Source of the DNA: Pseudopedobacter sp037968815 | GTDB lineage: Bacteria > Bacteroidota > Bacteroidia > Sphingobacteriales > Sphingobacteriaceae | DNA: 64,000 bases | Direction: 5' to 3' | NCBI GenBank assembly: GCA_037968815.1 | Contig: JBBKWF010000021.1 | Span: 1-64,000 of the forward strand | Shown here: one piece after another, positions 34,322 through 44,512 of the stretch | Layout: each line of letters begins with the position of its first letter | How positions within the stretch are numbered: position 1 is the stretch's first letter | Translations under genes and position numbers: made by a program | The notes under the pieces: model-generated | Databases searched by the model: none | What the model was told of the DNA's origin: nothing | The model's input: the letters and a program-made list of their open reading frames with translations, nothing else

Positions 34322-37300
34322 ATGAGATTAAAACTAATTGCCGTAGCTTTTGGGCTCATGTTATTCTCCATGCAACTTTTCGCACAAGAAAAGCAAGTGA
34401 CTGGAACAGTAACTGACACTGATGGCTTACCTTTGCCAGGTGTAACCATTAAAAAAAAGGGACTAAATTCTGCAGCTCAAACTAATAGCGATGGAACTTA
34501 TGCAGTAAATGCCTCAACAGATGATGTTTTGGTATTTAGTTATATAGGTTATACCACTTTGGAGAGAAAAGTTGGAGCAAAAACTACAATTAATGTGACT
34601 TTACTTAGTGATGCTAAGGCTCTTGGTGAAGTAGTGGTTGTTGGTTTTGGTACACAAAAGAAAGAAAGCTTAACTGGGGCAGTGACTTCGGTTAATATTG
34701 AAAAAGCTTTTGGTAACCGCCCACTACCAGATGTAGGTAGAGGTTTACAAGGTGTAGTGCCTGGCCTTTCGGTAGTTGTACCTAGTGGAGAAGTAGGGTC
34801 TGATCCTATTATAAAAATTCGTGGTCAAATAGGTTCAATCTCTGGTAATAGCAATCCGCTTATTTTGGTTGATAACGTTGAAATACCAAGTATTCAATAC
34901 GTAAACCCAAATGATATTGAGAGCATAAGTATCTTAAAAGATGCAGCTTCAAGTTCAATTTACGGAGCGAAAGCTGCGTTTGGTGTGGTTTTAATTACAA
35001 CAAAAAAAGGAGCTAAGGTAGACGGAAATAAACTTGTTTACTCAAATAACTTTGTAGTTCAATCTCCATTTAAACCTATTGATATTGCGGGTGTAGATGG
35101 TTTAGAATATACTTTAGACGCACATGAAAACATGAAACAAGCAGGTCCTGCTGGTGGATTTTGGCGTGTGGATAGAGCAAGTTTAGAAAAGATTAAAGAA
35201 TGGCAAACACTTTACGGTGGTACTGTTGGTAATAACGATCCAGTTCTTTATGGTCGTGATTGGATCTGGGATGGTACTCAAAAATTTGGATATAGATTAT
35301 ACGATGCTGCAGATGCAATGATTAAGGATAACGCCCTTTCGCAAATGCATAATTTAGGCTTAAATGGTAAAAGTGGAAACACTAACTACAACTTAAGCAT
35401 AGGTTATTTGGGTCAAGAAGGAATGATGAAACCTGCTGTTCATGATGATTACAAACGTATTACACCATCGCTAACAGTTTCTACTAAAGCTACTGATTAT
35501 TTGACAGTACGTGGTGGAGTTAGATATGCTGATGCAACGAAAAGAAATCCAAACTCACTGAATTCAGCTGCTTTCGCTGCGGATCCGTGGGTATATTTGT
35601 ATCGTTGGAGTCGTTTGTTCCCAATTGGTGTACAACAGGAAGGTGAAGATATTATTGATCCGGCTTTCTCAGCAAGAATGTCAAATGATCAGATTAGAGC
35701 CGAAAAGTATTTGAATATGAACTTTGGTGCTACGCTTAATATTACTAAAAATTGGGATATTCAAGCAGATTATGCACAAAGTACTGAAAACAACCTGACC
35801 ACATCTTCTGTACCTTATGTACAAGGTCGTACGCATTGGTATGGTGTTGACCCATTAACAGATTCAAACGGACAAGTATATGTGGATGATGCAGGTAACG
35901 TAACTGATGCTAGTGGAATGCCGGCTTACAGCTTTCCGTTAACAGATCATACTTCACAGGCAAATACTTATTTTTCTGAAAATAATTTTAGATCTACAAG
36001 AAACACTTTAAATGTGCTTTCAAATTATAATTTAGATTTGAAAGATCATCAATTTAAGTTTTTAGTGGGTAGTAATATTGTTGCTTTTGATTACTCTAGT
36101 CAGTACTCAACTCGTGGTAATCTCTTAAATAACGATAACCCACAATACAACTTTGCTGTAGGAACTGAAAACTCTGGAGGTACGGCTAACTGGGATTCAC
36201 AAGTTGGTTTCTTCGGACGTATTAACTACGCATATAAAGATAAATATCTCTTTGAAACTAGTTTGAGAAGAGATGCAACATCTAAATTCCCAGCAGACCT
36301 AAGATGGAGAAATTATCCTTCAGCATCTGCAGGTTGGGTTTTATCGAAAGAAGACTTTATGGACGGAACAAAATCAATATTGAGTTTCGCTAAGCTTCGG
36401 GCATCATGGGGTTTAATCGGAGATCAGTCTGTATCTAACTCCTTGTATTTAGCGCAAATGGGTATCGTGAATAACTCTTGGTTAAGTAGTGGAAGTGTAC
36501 CATATTATCAATTAGGTACACCCTCTCCAATTTCTAGTGATATTTCATGGCAAGATATTGAGCACCTAAATTTTGGAGCTGATTTTAGATTCCTTGAAGG
36601 AAGACTTGGTGTTACCGCTGAAGTTTTTCAACGCTTTACTAGAAATATGATTATTTCTGGTGATGCATTGCCATCTACTTATGGTGCAAGCGCACCACAG
36701 GGTAATTACGGTGATTTAAGAACTCGCGGATGGGAGTTGAATCTAGACTTTAGTCATCATTTTGACAATGGACTTAGATTAAGTTTTGACGGAAATATTG
36801 CGGATGCTGTTACTTTTATTACAAAGTCTGCTGATTACCTAACTCCTTGGGAAAATAGAAGTGTAGGAACAACGTTTTCTACAGGAAGAAGATATGGTGA
36901 TGTATACGGGTTTGTAACGGATCGTTTGTATCAAGCAGAAGATTTTGTTTATGATGTAGCTGGTAATATTGTGCAAACAAATATTGTGACCAACGGAACT
37001 AGTAAGTTAACTAATCAATTGGCAGGAGATAATCCTGTTTATCAAACTTATTTTGAAGATGGTAACCAAACATTATTAATAAGCCCCGGAGATGTAAAAT
37101 TTGTGGATGTTAATGGCGATGGTTATATCGATGCTGGAACTGGTACAAATGGTGATTCTGGTGACAGAGTAGTTATTGGAAATATAACACCGAGGTATCA
37201 ATATGGTTTCCGCTTAGGTGCAGAATTCAAGGGAATAGATTTGTCAGTTTTCTTCCAAGGTGTTGGAGAAAGAAAAATATGGGGTAGTGGGCAGTTGGCT

Positions 37301-37726
37301 ATACCAGGTTTCCATGTTAAGGATGGTGCAATGCCACAGGCAATCGCTGGCGATTACTGGAAAGCAGATCGTACAGACGCATTTTATCCAAGAGCATGGA
37401 ATTTGGGTGGATCTGATCAAGGTTACGTGATGAGAACTCAAACTAAATATATGCTAGACATGTCTTACTTAAAAATTAAGAATATCACTGTAGGATATAA
37501 CCTACCAACTTCTATTCTTAAAAAAGTCAATATAGCTAGTGCAAGATTTTATGTTTCATTAGAGAACTTTATTACGTTTGATAATTTGAGAGGGCTGCCT
37601 ATTGACCCAGAAGCAATCTCAGGAGTTTCGCCGTTACGTACTGGTTCCAATTATAATTTAGGTCGTACAGGTACATCAAACCCTGCATTTAAGTCAGCTT
37701 CTGCAGGGCTACAAGTTGGGTTTTAA
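34322..37726 (+). CDS. SusC/RagA-family TonB-linked outer-membrane transporter
   Basis: The protein forms the 22-strand outer-membrane barrel that imports oligosaccharides captured by SusD, powered by TonB. The 1134 residues have a signal peptide (1-21), a carboxypeptidase-regulatory-like domain (about 24-103, GTVTDTDGLPLPGVTI), and the SusC linker LGEVVVVGFGTQKKESLTGAV. The plug domain has ILVDNVEIPSIQYVNPNDIESISILKDAASSSIYG, and the long barrel ends in GLQVGF. It is 18 nt before susD. The neighbouring murQ and GHL10 genes suggest muropeptide or glycan-strand fragments as cargo; that is inference. Confidence 0.95.
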   Translation: MRLKLIAVAFGLMLFSMQLFAQEKQVTGTVTDTDGLPLPGVTIKKKGLNSAAQTNSDGTYAVNASTDDVLVFSYIGYTTLERKVGAKTTINVTLLSDAKALGEVVVVGFGTQKKESLTGAVTSVNIEKAFGNRPLPDVGRGLQGVVPGLSVVVPSGEVGSDPIIKIRGQIGSISGNSNPLILVDNVEIPSIQYVNPNDIESISILKDAASSSIYGAKAAFGVVLITTKKGAKVDGNKLVYSNNFVVQSPFKPIDIAGVDGLEYTLDAHENMKQAGPAGGFWRVDRASLEKIKEWQTLYGGTVGNNDPVLYGRDWIWDGTQKFGYRLYDAADAMIKDNALSQMHNLGLNGKSGNTNYNLSIGYLGQEGMMKPAVHDDYKRITPSLTVSTKATDYLTVRGGVRYADATKRNPNSLNSAAFAADPWVYLYRWSRLFPIGVQQEGEDIIDPAFSARMSNDQIRAEKYLNMNFGATLNITKNWDIQADYAQSTENNLTTSSVPYVQGRTHWYGVDPLTDSNGQVYVDDAGNVTDASGMPAYSFPLTDHTSQANTYFSENNFRSTRNTLNVLSNYNLDLKDHQFKFLVGSNIVAFDYSSQYSTRGNLLNNDNPQYNFAVGTENSGGTANWDSQVGFFGRINYAYKDKYLFETSLRRDATSKFPADLRWRNYPSASAGWVLSKEDFMDGTKSILSFAKLRASWGLIGDQSVSNSLYLAQMGIVNNSWLSSGSVPYYQLGTPSPISSDISWQDIEHLNFGADFRFLEGRLGVTAEVFQRFTRNMIISGDALPSTYGASAPQGNYGDLRTRGWELNLDFSHHFDNGLRLSFDGNIADAVTFITKSADYLTPWENRSVGTTFSTGRRYGDVYGFVTDRLYQAEDFVYDVAGNIVQTNIVTNGTSKLTNQLAGDNPVYQTYFEDGNQTLLISPGDVKFVDVNGDGYIDAGTGTNGDSGDRVVIGNITPRYQYGFRLGAEFKGIDLSVFFQGVGERKIWGSGQLAIPGFHVKDGAMPQAIAGDYWKADRTDAFYPRAWNLGGSDQGYVMRTQTKYMLDMSYLKIKNITVGYNLPTSILKKVNIASARFYVSLENFITFDNLRGLPIDPEAISGVSPLRTGSNYNLGRTGTSNPAFKSASAGLQVGF

Positions 37727-37744
37727 TTTAAAAGAAGAAAGAAA

Positions 37745-39553
37745 ATGAAAATAGCATCTAAAATAATTTTGGTCTTTGTTGTAATCGTTTTTACAGGTTG
37801 CGAGAAACTTTTAGATAGACCACCGTTAACTAGTGAAACAGATGAAACAGCTTGGACAAGTGAAGATAAGCTACGTCTATATGCCAATAAATATTATACT
37901 GATTTTTTTGATGGCTATGGAAATGGCTACAGTACAACTGGTGCACCATTAGTAGGTTATACTAATAGTGATGATATGGTTGTGCAAGGGAATCAGCCTA
38001 ATTTTACGCGTTCCGTACCAAATAGTAGTATTTGGGGTTACAGTACAATTCGTTCAATTAACATCATGTTAGATCGTATTGAAACGAGAATGTCCGATGT
38101 TTTAAGTACAAGTGAAAAAGCACATTGGGTAGGGATTGGCCGTTTCTTTAGAGCAATGAGATATGCTGAATTGGTTCAAGCTTACGGAGATGTTCCATAT
38201 TACACAAGAGAGGTAAGCAATACAGAACTTGATGAACTGTATAAGCCTAGAACTCCACGTAATGAAGTGATGGACGGAGTATATGATGATTTGAAATTTG
38301 CAATGCAAAATGTTCGTTTAAACGACGGAGCACAGAATGTAAATAGATATATTGTTGCTGGCTTTGTTTCAAGAATAGCGTTAAATGAAGGTACTTGGCA
38401 AAAATACTATTACAACAATAGTGCACAAGCTCAAAAATTTCTGGAATTAGCTGTAGAAGCTGCCGAAATGGATATTTCTAGTGGGAAATATGACATTAAT
38501 ACAGATTATAAGTCATTATTTACCTCTAATGACTTGAGTGGAAATAAAGAAATGGTATTGTATAGAAATTACGATGCTGCAGCTGGGGTTACACATTCTA
38601 TTGCATCTTTAAGTAATTTGGCAGAGTCAACACTTAATGGTCCAAGTTCAGATTTAATTAAATCATATCTACTTACAAGTGGTAATGTATGGAATAATGC
38701 GAGTGCTGCAAATGCATCATTCAATTTAGATAATTTGATTACTACTCGTGACTCTAGATTTGAAGCAACTTTCTACAGTAAGCCAAGTTTATTAAACAGA
38801 GGTTCTTACTACTACATTACAAAGTTTTTGCCTAGAGACGTAGAAAAAACCACACAAGTAGATTTAGAATCAATGCCACCAGAGTTTACTGGAGATAGAA
38901 ATGAGACTGATGCGCCTGTATTACGTTATTCAGAAGTTTTGTTAAACTGGATTGAAGCGAAAGCTGAATTGGCTAGTTTGGGCGGTACTGCTGTTTCGCA
39001 AAATGATATAGACAGGTCAATAAACAAGATTAGAGATAGACCTTTAGCGTCTGAAGCAGTAACAAGAGGAGTAACTAAAACTGCTCACCTTAATATTAGT
39101 GCAATTCCATCAGATCCAGATAGAGATCCAAATGTATCTCCATTACTATGGGAAATCCGTAGAGAGAGAAGAATGGAATTTGCTTTTGAAACTCTTCGCC
39201 TAGTAGATTTAAAAAGATGGTCTAAATTAGAGTACATGGACAATGCACTTAATACAGATTTGATTAGCGGTGGATGGGTAGATTTTCCAGCTCAACTTTC
39301 TGCAGCATTAATACCTGCTAATGTTGGTAAGCTTGCTGTAGTCAATGAAAGCGGAGTAGAAACTATTTATAGTGGTTCTAATGCATCAGCTATGAAAGGT
39401 TTTTACAAAAACACAGTAAATGCCCCGCGTTTACCATTTTTAAATCAACCTAATATTAACCCTTATTTAGCACCAATTGGTATTGTCCAAATTGACGAAT
39501 ATGCTATAAGAGGATATGAGTTGTTACAAACAGAAGGTTGGCCACAGAATTAA
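37745..39553 (+). CDS. SusD/RagB-family glycan-binding lipoprotein
   Basis: This surface lipoprotein forms the hinged lid over SusC and captures ligand. The 602 residues begin with a lipoprotein signal ending FTGC, Cys19 being lipidated, followed by EKLLDRPPLTSE. The TPR-rich fold is indicated by IGRFFRAMRYAELVQAYGDVPYY and the C-terminal ERRMEFAFETLRLVDLKRW block near 480-500, both SusD hallmarks. It is in an operon with susC and a DUF4623-like lipoprotein (39-nt gap). Confidence 0.95.
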   Translation: MKIASKIILVFVVIVFTGCEKLLDRPPLTSETDETAWTSEDKLRLYANKYYTDFFDGYGNGYSTTGAPLVGYTNSDDMVVQGNQPNFTRSVPNSSIWGYSTIRSINIMLDRIETRMSDVLSTSEKAHWVGIGRFFRAMRYAELVQAYGDVPYYTREVSNTELDELYKPRTPRNEVMDGVYDDLKFAMQNVRLNDGAQNVNRYIVAGFVSRIALNEGTWQKYYYNNSAQAQKFLELAVEAAEMDISSGKYDINTDYKSLFTSNDLSGNKEMVLYRNYDAAAGVTHSIASLSNLAESTLNGPSSDLIKSYLLTSGNVWNNASAANASFNLDNLITTRDSRFEATFYSKPSLLNRGSYYYITKFLPRDVEKTTQVDLESMPPEFTGDRNETDAPVLRYSEVLLNWIEAKAELASLGGTAVSQNDIDRSINKIRDRPLASEAVTRGVTKTAHLNISAIPSDPDRDPNVSPLLWEIRRERRMEFAFETLRLVDLKRWSKLEYMDNALNTDLISGGWVDFPAQLSAALIPANVGKLAVVNESGVETIYSGSNASAMKGFYKNTVNAPRLPFLNQPNINPYLAPIGIVQIDEYAIRGYELLQTEGWPQN

Positions 39554-39592
39554 AAGTTTATAATCTATATTATTAACAATAGACAAAATAAT

Positions 39593-41044
39593 ATGAAACT
39601 AAAATATATAACATCAAAAATAGGACTTCTAGTAACCTTTTGCGGGTTTCTAGCGCTAAGTTCATGTAAAGATGATTTTCCAACAGCACTAGATACTGAG
39701 TCGAAAGTTACTGTTCTAAATACCATCAAAATTATCAATGCTGGTGAAAATGGTGACGTAGTAATGGAGGGAGTTGTTGACGAATACAACAAAACAGTAA
39801 GTTTTTTAAGAATAGATACACTTACTGACTTCTCTAATCTACAGTTTGAAGCCTCTGTATCTGATGGTGCTAAATTGGATAAAGAAGTTTATCCAGTAAC
39901 TTTTGAAGAAGGACAATCAGAAAAAGTGATTGTAGTTAAAGTAGAAAGTAGCCCCCGTTACCGCGAATACTTAGTGAAGCTAAGATTGAAAGTGCCTGTT
40001 TATGGAGCTGATTTCGAAACTTACGAAACGTATGATTTTACAAACAATCCTTTAGGTAGCCCACTTTATCCTTCTTTTGGAGGCTTAGCAACAAGAGGTA
40101 CAGGCTTTGATGGAGAAAAGGTGTTAATTGTAAGTAGAAAAGCTGGTGAGGAACCACATTTGCTAAATGTATCAGACTTAAAAAATGGAGTAACTACTAA
40201 AATTCCAATAAATTTGACCGGTGTTGCTGGCGGAACCTACCCATATAACATGGGTGCTCAAGTAAATGGACATACGTATCTGGCAAGTTTGTCAACAAGT
40301 CCTACTAACCCTTTAAAAGTTTATCATTGGACAGATCCAAATGCAACAGCAGATGTAATACTTGATGTAACTACTGGTGGTATATCTGGTGCTGGTGCAA
40401 GAAACGGAGATAATTTCTCTGTTAGTTTAAACGACCAAGGCGATGGTTATTTGTTTTTTGGTGATAATCCAGGTCAAATAATATTAAGGTATGATGTAAG
40501 CAATTACACAACGGTTAGCAACCCAACTACGTTTCCAGCGCCTTATCTTGCTGGTACTTATGGTACTTGGACAAATTATAACAGAATTGGTAATACAAGC
40601 GAGTATCTTTTTTCAGGTGTTGATGTGCCTATTGTTTTAGTATCAGAAGGTGGTGCAGCTGACTTCACAATGAAGACAGCAACACTCCCTATAAGAGCAG
40701 TTAGCCCTCGCATAGTTTACTTTAACGGTGAGCGTTACCTTACTTTTATTACTGCAAATAGAAATGCGGCAACTGGAGATGTAACTAATTTTTATGTGTA
40801 CGATATCACTCAGGGTAAGACTGTAAAAGAGGCATTGACAATTTTCGAAAATCGACCTTCGAACACCCCTGTATTTGAGTATTCATTACAAGGGCCTCCT
40901 AATGGAGCACCATCATCGCAGACAGGTTTTTATGTGAAAAAGGATGTGGACGGGAAAGACGAATCTTTAATGCTTTATGCTGCACAAACCGATGCAGGTT
41001 TCGTAATATTTGAATTCGGAAAAAAAGTGGCTTTAGATGACTAA
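39593..41044 (+). CDS. DUF4623-like surface lipoprotein
   Basis: The gene occupies the slot where SusE/SusF-type glycan-binding lipoproteins are found. The 483 residues begin with a lipoprotein signal (Cys25 in LSSCKDDFP). A small Ig-like domain follows (about 35-130, SKVTVLNTIKIINAGENGDV). The propeller-like DUF4623-type region (about 145-480) has TRGTGFDGEKVLIVSRK, GARNGDNFSVSLNDQGDGYLFFGD and FNGERYLTFITANRN. It shares this region with the T9SS protein at 32592. A glycan-binding role is inferred from position, not shown. Confidence 0.82.
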   Translation: MKLKYITSKIGLLVTFCGFLALSSCKDDFPTALDTESKVTVLNTIKIINAGENGDVVMEGVVDEYNKTVSFLRIDTLTDFSNLQFEASVSDGAKLDKEVYPVTFEEGQSEKVIVVKVESSPRYREYLVKLRLKVPVYGADFETYETYDFTNNPLGSPLYPSFGGLATRGTGFDGEKVLIVSRKAGEEPHLLNVSDLKNGVTTKIPINLTGVAGGTYPYNMGAQVNGHTYLASLSTSPTNPLKVYHWTDPNATADVILDVTTGGISGAGARNGDNFSVSLNDQGDGYLFFGDNPGQIILRYDVSNYTTVSNPTTFPAPYLAGTYGTWTNYNRIGNTSEYLFSGVDVPIVLVSEGGAADFTMKTATLPIRAVSPRIVYFNGERYLTFITANRNAATGDVTNFYVYDITQGKTVKEALTIFENRPSNTPVFEYSLQGPPNGAPSSQTGFYVKKDVDGKDESLMLYAAQTDAGFVIFEFGKKVALDD

Positions 41045-41068
41045 TTATTAGTCAAAAATTTCACAAAG

Positions 41069-41152
41069 AGGTTGGGTATATATAATTTTATCATCAACAG
41101 TTGCGTTATTATTATTCGCAATGGTTATTAAATAAACTTATCTACCCAACCT
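41069..41152 (+). other. Nested hairpin between the DUF4623-like gene and the first GHL10 gene
   Basis: AGGTTGGGTA (41069-41078) pairs perfectly with TACCCAACCT (41143-41152) around a 64-nt loop that holds its own stem TTGCG (41101-41105)/CGCAA (41117-41121). A further TTGGGTAGTATATAAC at 41210-41225 repeats the left arm just before the GHL10 start codon and could compete for pairing. Such an arrangement could attenuate or tune read-through into the enzymes. Confidence 0.45.
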
Positions 41153-41233
41153 TAATAACACAATTAAATACAAACTCAAGAATTATATAGAACCTGAGCG
41201 AAACTTTAATTGGGTAGTATATAACATCATATC

Positions 41234-42694
41234 ATGAAAAAAATAATTCATTTACACACAATACTCTTACTTGCATTGGTGCTAGTATTAAATGCTTGTA
41301 ATAAAAAAAAGGCAGATACTACTAAGCCTATTATACCAGAGGAGCCTGAGGTTCCGGTAGAAACAGGTCCAACTTACCCTAAAAAAGAAATGAGGGGAGT
41401 TTGGATGGCTTCAGTTTGGGGTTTAGATTGGCCACAGGGTATTTATAGCGTTGCAAGTCAAAAACAGCAATATATCGACTATCTTGAAGAGATGAAAGAG
41501 CTAAACATGAATGCTCTTTATTTTCAAATAAAAGGGATGGGTGATGCGTTTTACGAGTCAAGTTACGAACCTTGGAGTAATGCGATAACCGGAACTAGAG
41601 ATAAGGATCCTGGGTATGATGTGTTAAAGTTTATGATTGATGAAGCACACGCAAGAGATATCGAATTTCACGCTTGGATGAATCCATACCGTATAGCAAC
41701 TCGTTCTGGAACCAGCAGCAATTTTCCTGCATTGCATTCTACTGTTAAGCCAGAGTGGGTGATGGACCTACCAACTATACGAATATACAATCCAGCCTTG
41801 CCAGAAGTTAGACAACGTTTAGTTGATATTGTAAAAGAGACGATAACCAAATACGATGTAGATGGTATCCACTTTGATGATTATTTTTACCCAGAGGGTG
41901 CTACGTTTGTAGATCAGGCAGATTATCAAACTTATGGTGCTGGCATTAGCACTATCCAAAATTTCAGAAGAGATAACGTTGATAAAGCTATAGAAGCTGT
42001 TCACAAAGCAATTGTAGCAACTAAACCGGGTGTTGTGTTTTCTGTATCACCAGCTCCAGACATTTCTAAAAATTACAACAGCCTATATGCTGATGTTGTA
42101 AAATGGAATAAAGAAGGGTGGATAGACATAGTGATGCCTCAATTATATCAGGATATAGGAAATCGGTATAATGATTTTTCATTGCGACTTAGTCAATGGT
42201 CTGCGAATAGTTTTGAAGCAGCTTTAATGGTTGGTCATGGTTTTTACAAGTTTGAATCAACTTCAGGGACTGCTGCTTTCCGATCTTCGGCGGAGTTAGA
42301 AGCTCAGTTTAACCTCACAAAAAACAATCCAAAGGTACTAGGAAACGTAATGTATAGTGCTAAGTATCTTGCCATGAATAAAGTAGGGGTTACAGATAAG
42401 TTGAAGTCTATCTATAGTGACCCTGCGGTTATGCCATTTATAGGACGTGAGGTTGCTTCTGCACCAACTGTTGCAACTAATGTTAGGATAGTAAGTGGAG
42501 AATTAAAATGGACTAGTACTGGAAATGCAAAATCTGTAGTTTACTATTTTTCTGATGCGAAAAAAGTAGGAAAGGTACTTGCTATTACTGACCTAAAGAC
42601 TCTTTCGGTTACTAGTAAAGGCTTTTACTCTGTTTCTACCTTAAATACGGATAGTAAAGAAAGTAAACCATCTGATTTAATCGAACTTAAATAA
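41234..42694 (+). CDS. GHL10/DUF187 glycosidase-like lipoprotein
   Basis: GHL10 proteins have a TIM-barrel glycosidase fold; E. coli DigH (YddW) of this family cleaves denuded peptidoglycan strands. The 486 residues begin with a lipoprotein signal (Cys22 in LNACNKKK) and an acidic Pro-rich linker. The barrel from about 50 carries EMRGVWMASVWGLDWP, ALYFQIKGMGDAFYESSYEPWS, FHAWMNPYR, the acidic motif DGIHFDDYFYP (210-220), FSVSPAPD and MPQLYQD. A short beta-domain follows. It has a paralog at 42909 and a terminator-type hairpin after it. Confidence 0.9.
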   Translation: MKKIIHLHTILLLALVLVLNACNKKKADTTKPIIPEEPEVPVETGPTYPKKEMRGVWMASVWGLDWPQGIYSVASQKQQYIDYLEEMKELNMNALYFQIKGMGDAFYESSYEPWSNAITGTRDKDPGYDVLKFMIDEAHARDIEFHAWMNPYRIATRSGTSSNFPALHSTVKPEWVMDLPTIRIYNPALPEVRQRLVDIVKETITKYDVDGIHFDDYFYPEGATFVDQADYQTYGAGISTIQNFRRDNVDKAIEAVHKAIVATKPGVVFSVSPAPDISKNYNSLYADVVKWNKEGWIDIVMPQLYQDIGNRYNDFSLRLSQWSANSFEAALMVGHGFYKFESTSGTAAFRSSAELEAQFNLTKNNPKVLGNVMYSAKYLAMNKVGVTDKLKSIYSDPAVMPFIGREVASAPTVATNVRIVSGELKWTSTGNAKSVVYYFSDAKKVGKVLAITDLKTLSVTSKGFYSVSTLNTDSKESKPSDLIELK

Positions 42695-42698
42695 TATA

Positions 42699-42730
42699 AT
42701 ACAGGGCAATTTCTTCAAATTGCCCTGTAT
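42699..42730 (+). terminator. Hairpin after the first GHL10 gene
   Basis: ATACAGGGCAATTT (42699-42712) pairs perfectly with AAATTGCCCTGTAT (42717-42730) over a CTTC tetraloop. The following sequence is T/A mixed rather than a clean T-run, so it may terminate only partly or protect the upstream mRNA. Confidence 0.65.
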
Positions 42731-42908
42731 TTATATAGTTATGTTAAAGCTGTGTAAACAGGTAATGATATAACAACTTTATCAAAATATTAAGGAAGAG
42801 AAATCTTTATTAAAAGTTGCATATAATGCTTTAGAAAGGACTGAACAAGCCTTTCAAAAAAAATAATTCTATAAAAGATTTGTAAAAATAAAAATCTGAT
42901 TTTTTATT

Positions 42909-44438
42909 ATGGTAAAAAAATACGTACTCTTATTGCTTATATTTTTGGTTTCTTGTTTAAGCTTTTCTATAGCTCAAGAAACACAAGTACAACCCAAAAG
43001 AGAGTTTCGGGCGGTTTGGTTAGCAACTGTTAAAAATATTGATTGGCCATCTAAATCCGGCTTATCTACAGAAAAACAACAGCAAGAGTTAATTTCCATT
43101 TTGGATGAGCATCAAAAAAATAACATCAATGCAGTGTTTTTTCAGATAAGACCTGCTGCAGATGCGCTTTATGCTAAAAGTAGCGAGCCATGGTCAGAAG
43201 TTTTAACTGGCACACAAGGCAAAGCACCAATGCCTTTCTATGACCCGCTTGAGTTTGCTATCAAAGAAGCACATCAACGTGGAATGGAACTTCATGCATG
43301 GTTTAACCCGTACAGAGCTACTGTTGATAAAGACTCTAATTCACTCAGTAAAAACCACATCACTAATACCCATCCAGAGTGGGTGTTTAGTTACGGCGGA
43401 AAAAAATATTTCAATCCAGCTTTACCTGAAGTAAGAGACTACATTAATCAAGTAGTAATGAACGTAGTACGTGAATATGATATTGATGGTGTTCATTTCG
43501 ACGATTATTTCTACCCGTACCCCGGGAAAACACCATTGCCAGATAGCTTAATATTTGTAAATAATAAAAGAGGGCAAAATAATATTGAGGATTGGCGTAG
43601 AGAAAATGTTGATTTATTGATAAAATCTCTCTCAGATAGTATCCACCATGCAAAAAGCCATGTTAAGTTTGGAGTAAGTCCGTTCGGGATTTGGCGAAAT
43701 TTAAAAGACGATCCACGCGGGTCTGATTCTAATGGCTTTTCTGGTTATAGTGCACTTTACGCTGATATTTACAAGTGGACAGAAAAAGGTTGGTTAGATT
43801 ATGTGAATCCACAGATTTATTTCCCTTTTGGATATGCACCAGCAGCGTATGAAAAATTAACTGATTGGTGGGCAGCAAATTCTTTTGGTAAGCATGTTTA
43901 TATCGGACATGGTATTTACCGTTTAAACCAAAAAGCTAACGGTTGGGATGACCCTCAACAAATGCCAAACCAAATTAGATACCTTAGAAAAAATCAAAAT
44001 ATACATGGAAGTGTCTTTTTTAGTTCAAAGTCAGTAACTAGAAATATGGGTAGCTTTCAAGATTCATTACGTAAAGACTTATATACAAACATAGCTTTAC
44101 CGCCAACAATGGCTTGGATAGATGATACTCCACCCGCAGTACCTATTAGTCTTAAAGCAACAAGCAATATAAACTCAGTGACATTAAACTGGCAAAAACC
44201 TTTGCAAGTTAGAGACGGAGACATAGCGTACGGCTATGTGATTTATAGATCAGTGGCACCACAAAAAGTAGATGTTAACAACCCAAACCATATTTTAAAA
44301 GTTGTTTATAATAATTCAGTTTCTTTTGAAGATAAATCAGTAAAAAAGAAAATGAAATATCAATATGCAATTACTGCTTTAGACAGAATGAAGAATGAAA
44401 GTGGACCGTCTAATCAAGTTGCGTTAAAGATTAAATGA
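42909..44438 (+). CDS. GHL10/DUF187 glycosidase-like protein with FN3 domain
   Basis: This is the second glycosidase-like enzyme of the locus. The 509 residues start with a hydrophobic signal. LVSC at 13-16 fits a lipobox, but the following SFSIAQ could equally be a signal peptidase I site, so the anchoring is uncertain. The barrel carries EFRAVWLATVKNIDWPSK, FFQIRPAADALYAKSSEPWSEVL, LHAWFNPYRA, DGVHFDDYFYP (193-203), FGVSPFGIWRN and NPQIYFPFG. An FN3 domain (about 412-507) follows, with PISLKATSNINSVTLNWQKP. A 74-nt gap separates it from murQ. Confidence 0.9.
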   Translation: MVKKYVLLLLIFLVSCLSFSIAQETQVQPKREFRAVWLATVKNIDWPSKSGLSTEKQQQELISILDEHQKNNINAVFFQIRPAADALYAKSSEPWSEVLTGTQGKAPMPFYDPLEFAIKEAHQRGMELHAWFNPYRATVDKDSNSLSKNHITNTHPEWVFSYGGKKYFNPALPEVRDYINQVVMNVVREYDIDGVHFDDYFYPYPGKTPLPDSLIFVNNKRGQNNIEDWRRENVDLLIKSLSDSIHHAKSHVKFGVSPFGIWRNLKDDPRGSDSNGFSGYSALYADIYKWTEKGWLDYVNPQIYFPFGYAPAAYEKLTDWWAANSFGKHVYIGHGIYRLNQKANGWDDPQQMPNQIRYLRKNQNIHGSVFFSSKSVTRNMGSFQDSLRKDLYTNIALPPTMAWIDDTPPAVPISLKATSNINSVTLNWQKPLQVRDGDIAYGYVIYRSVAPQKVDVNNPNHILKVVYNNSVSFEDKSVKKKMKYQYAITALDRMKNESGPSNQVALKIK

Positions 44439-44512
44439 TGAAAATCGTTTGACCAAAACAATAAATAGATAACCAATTTAAAAATATTTAAACACACTAA
44501 TTTAAACATATA

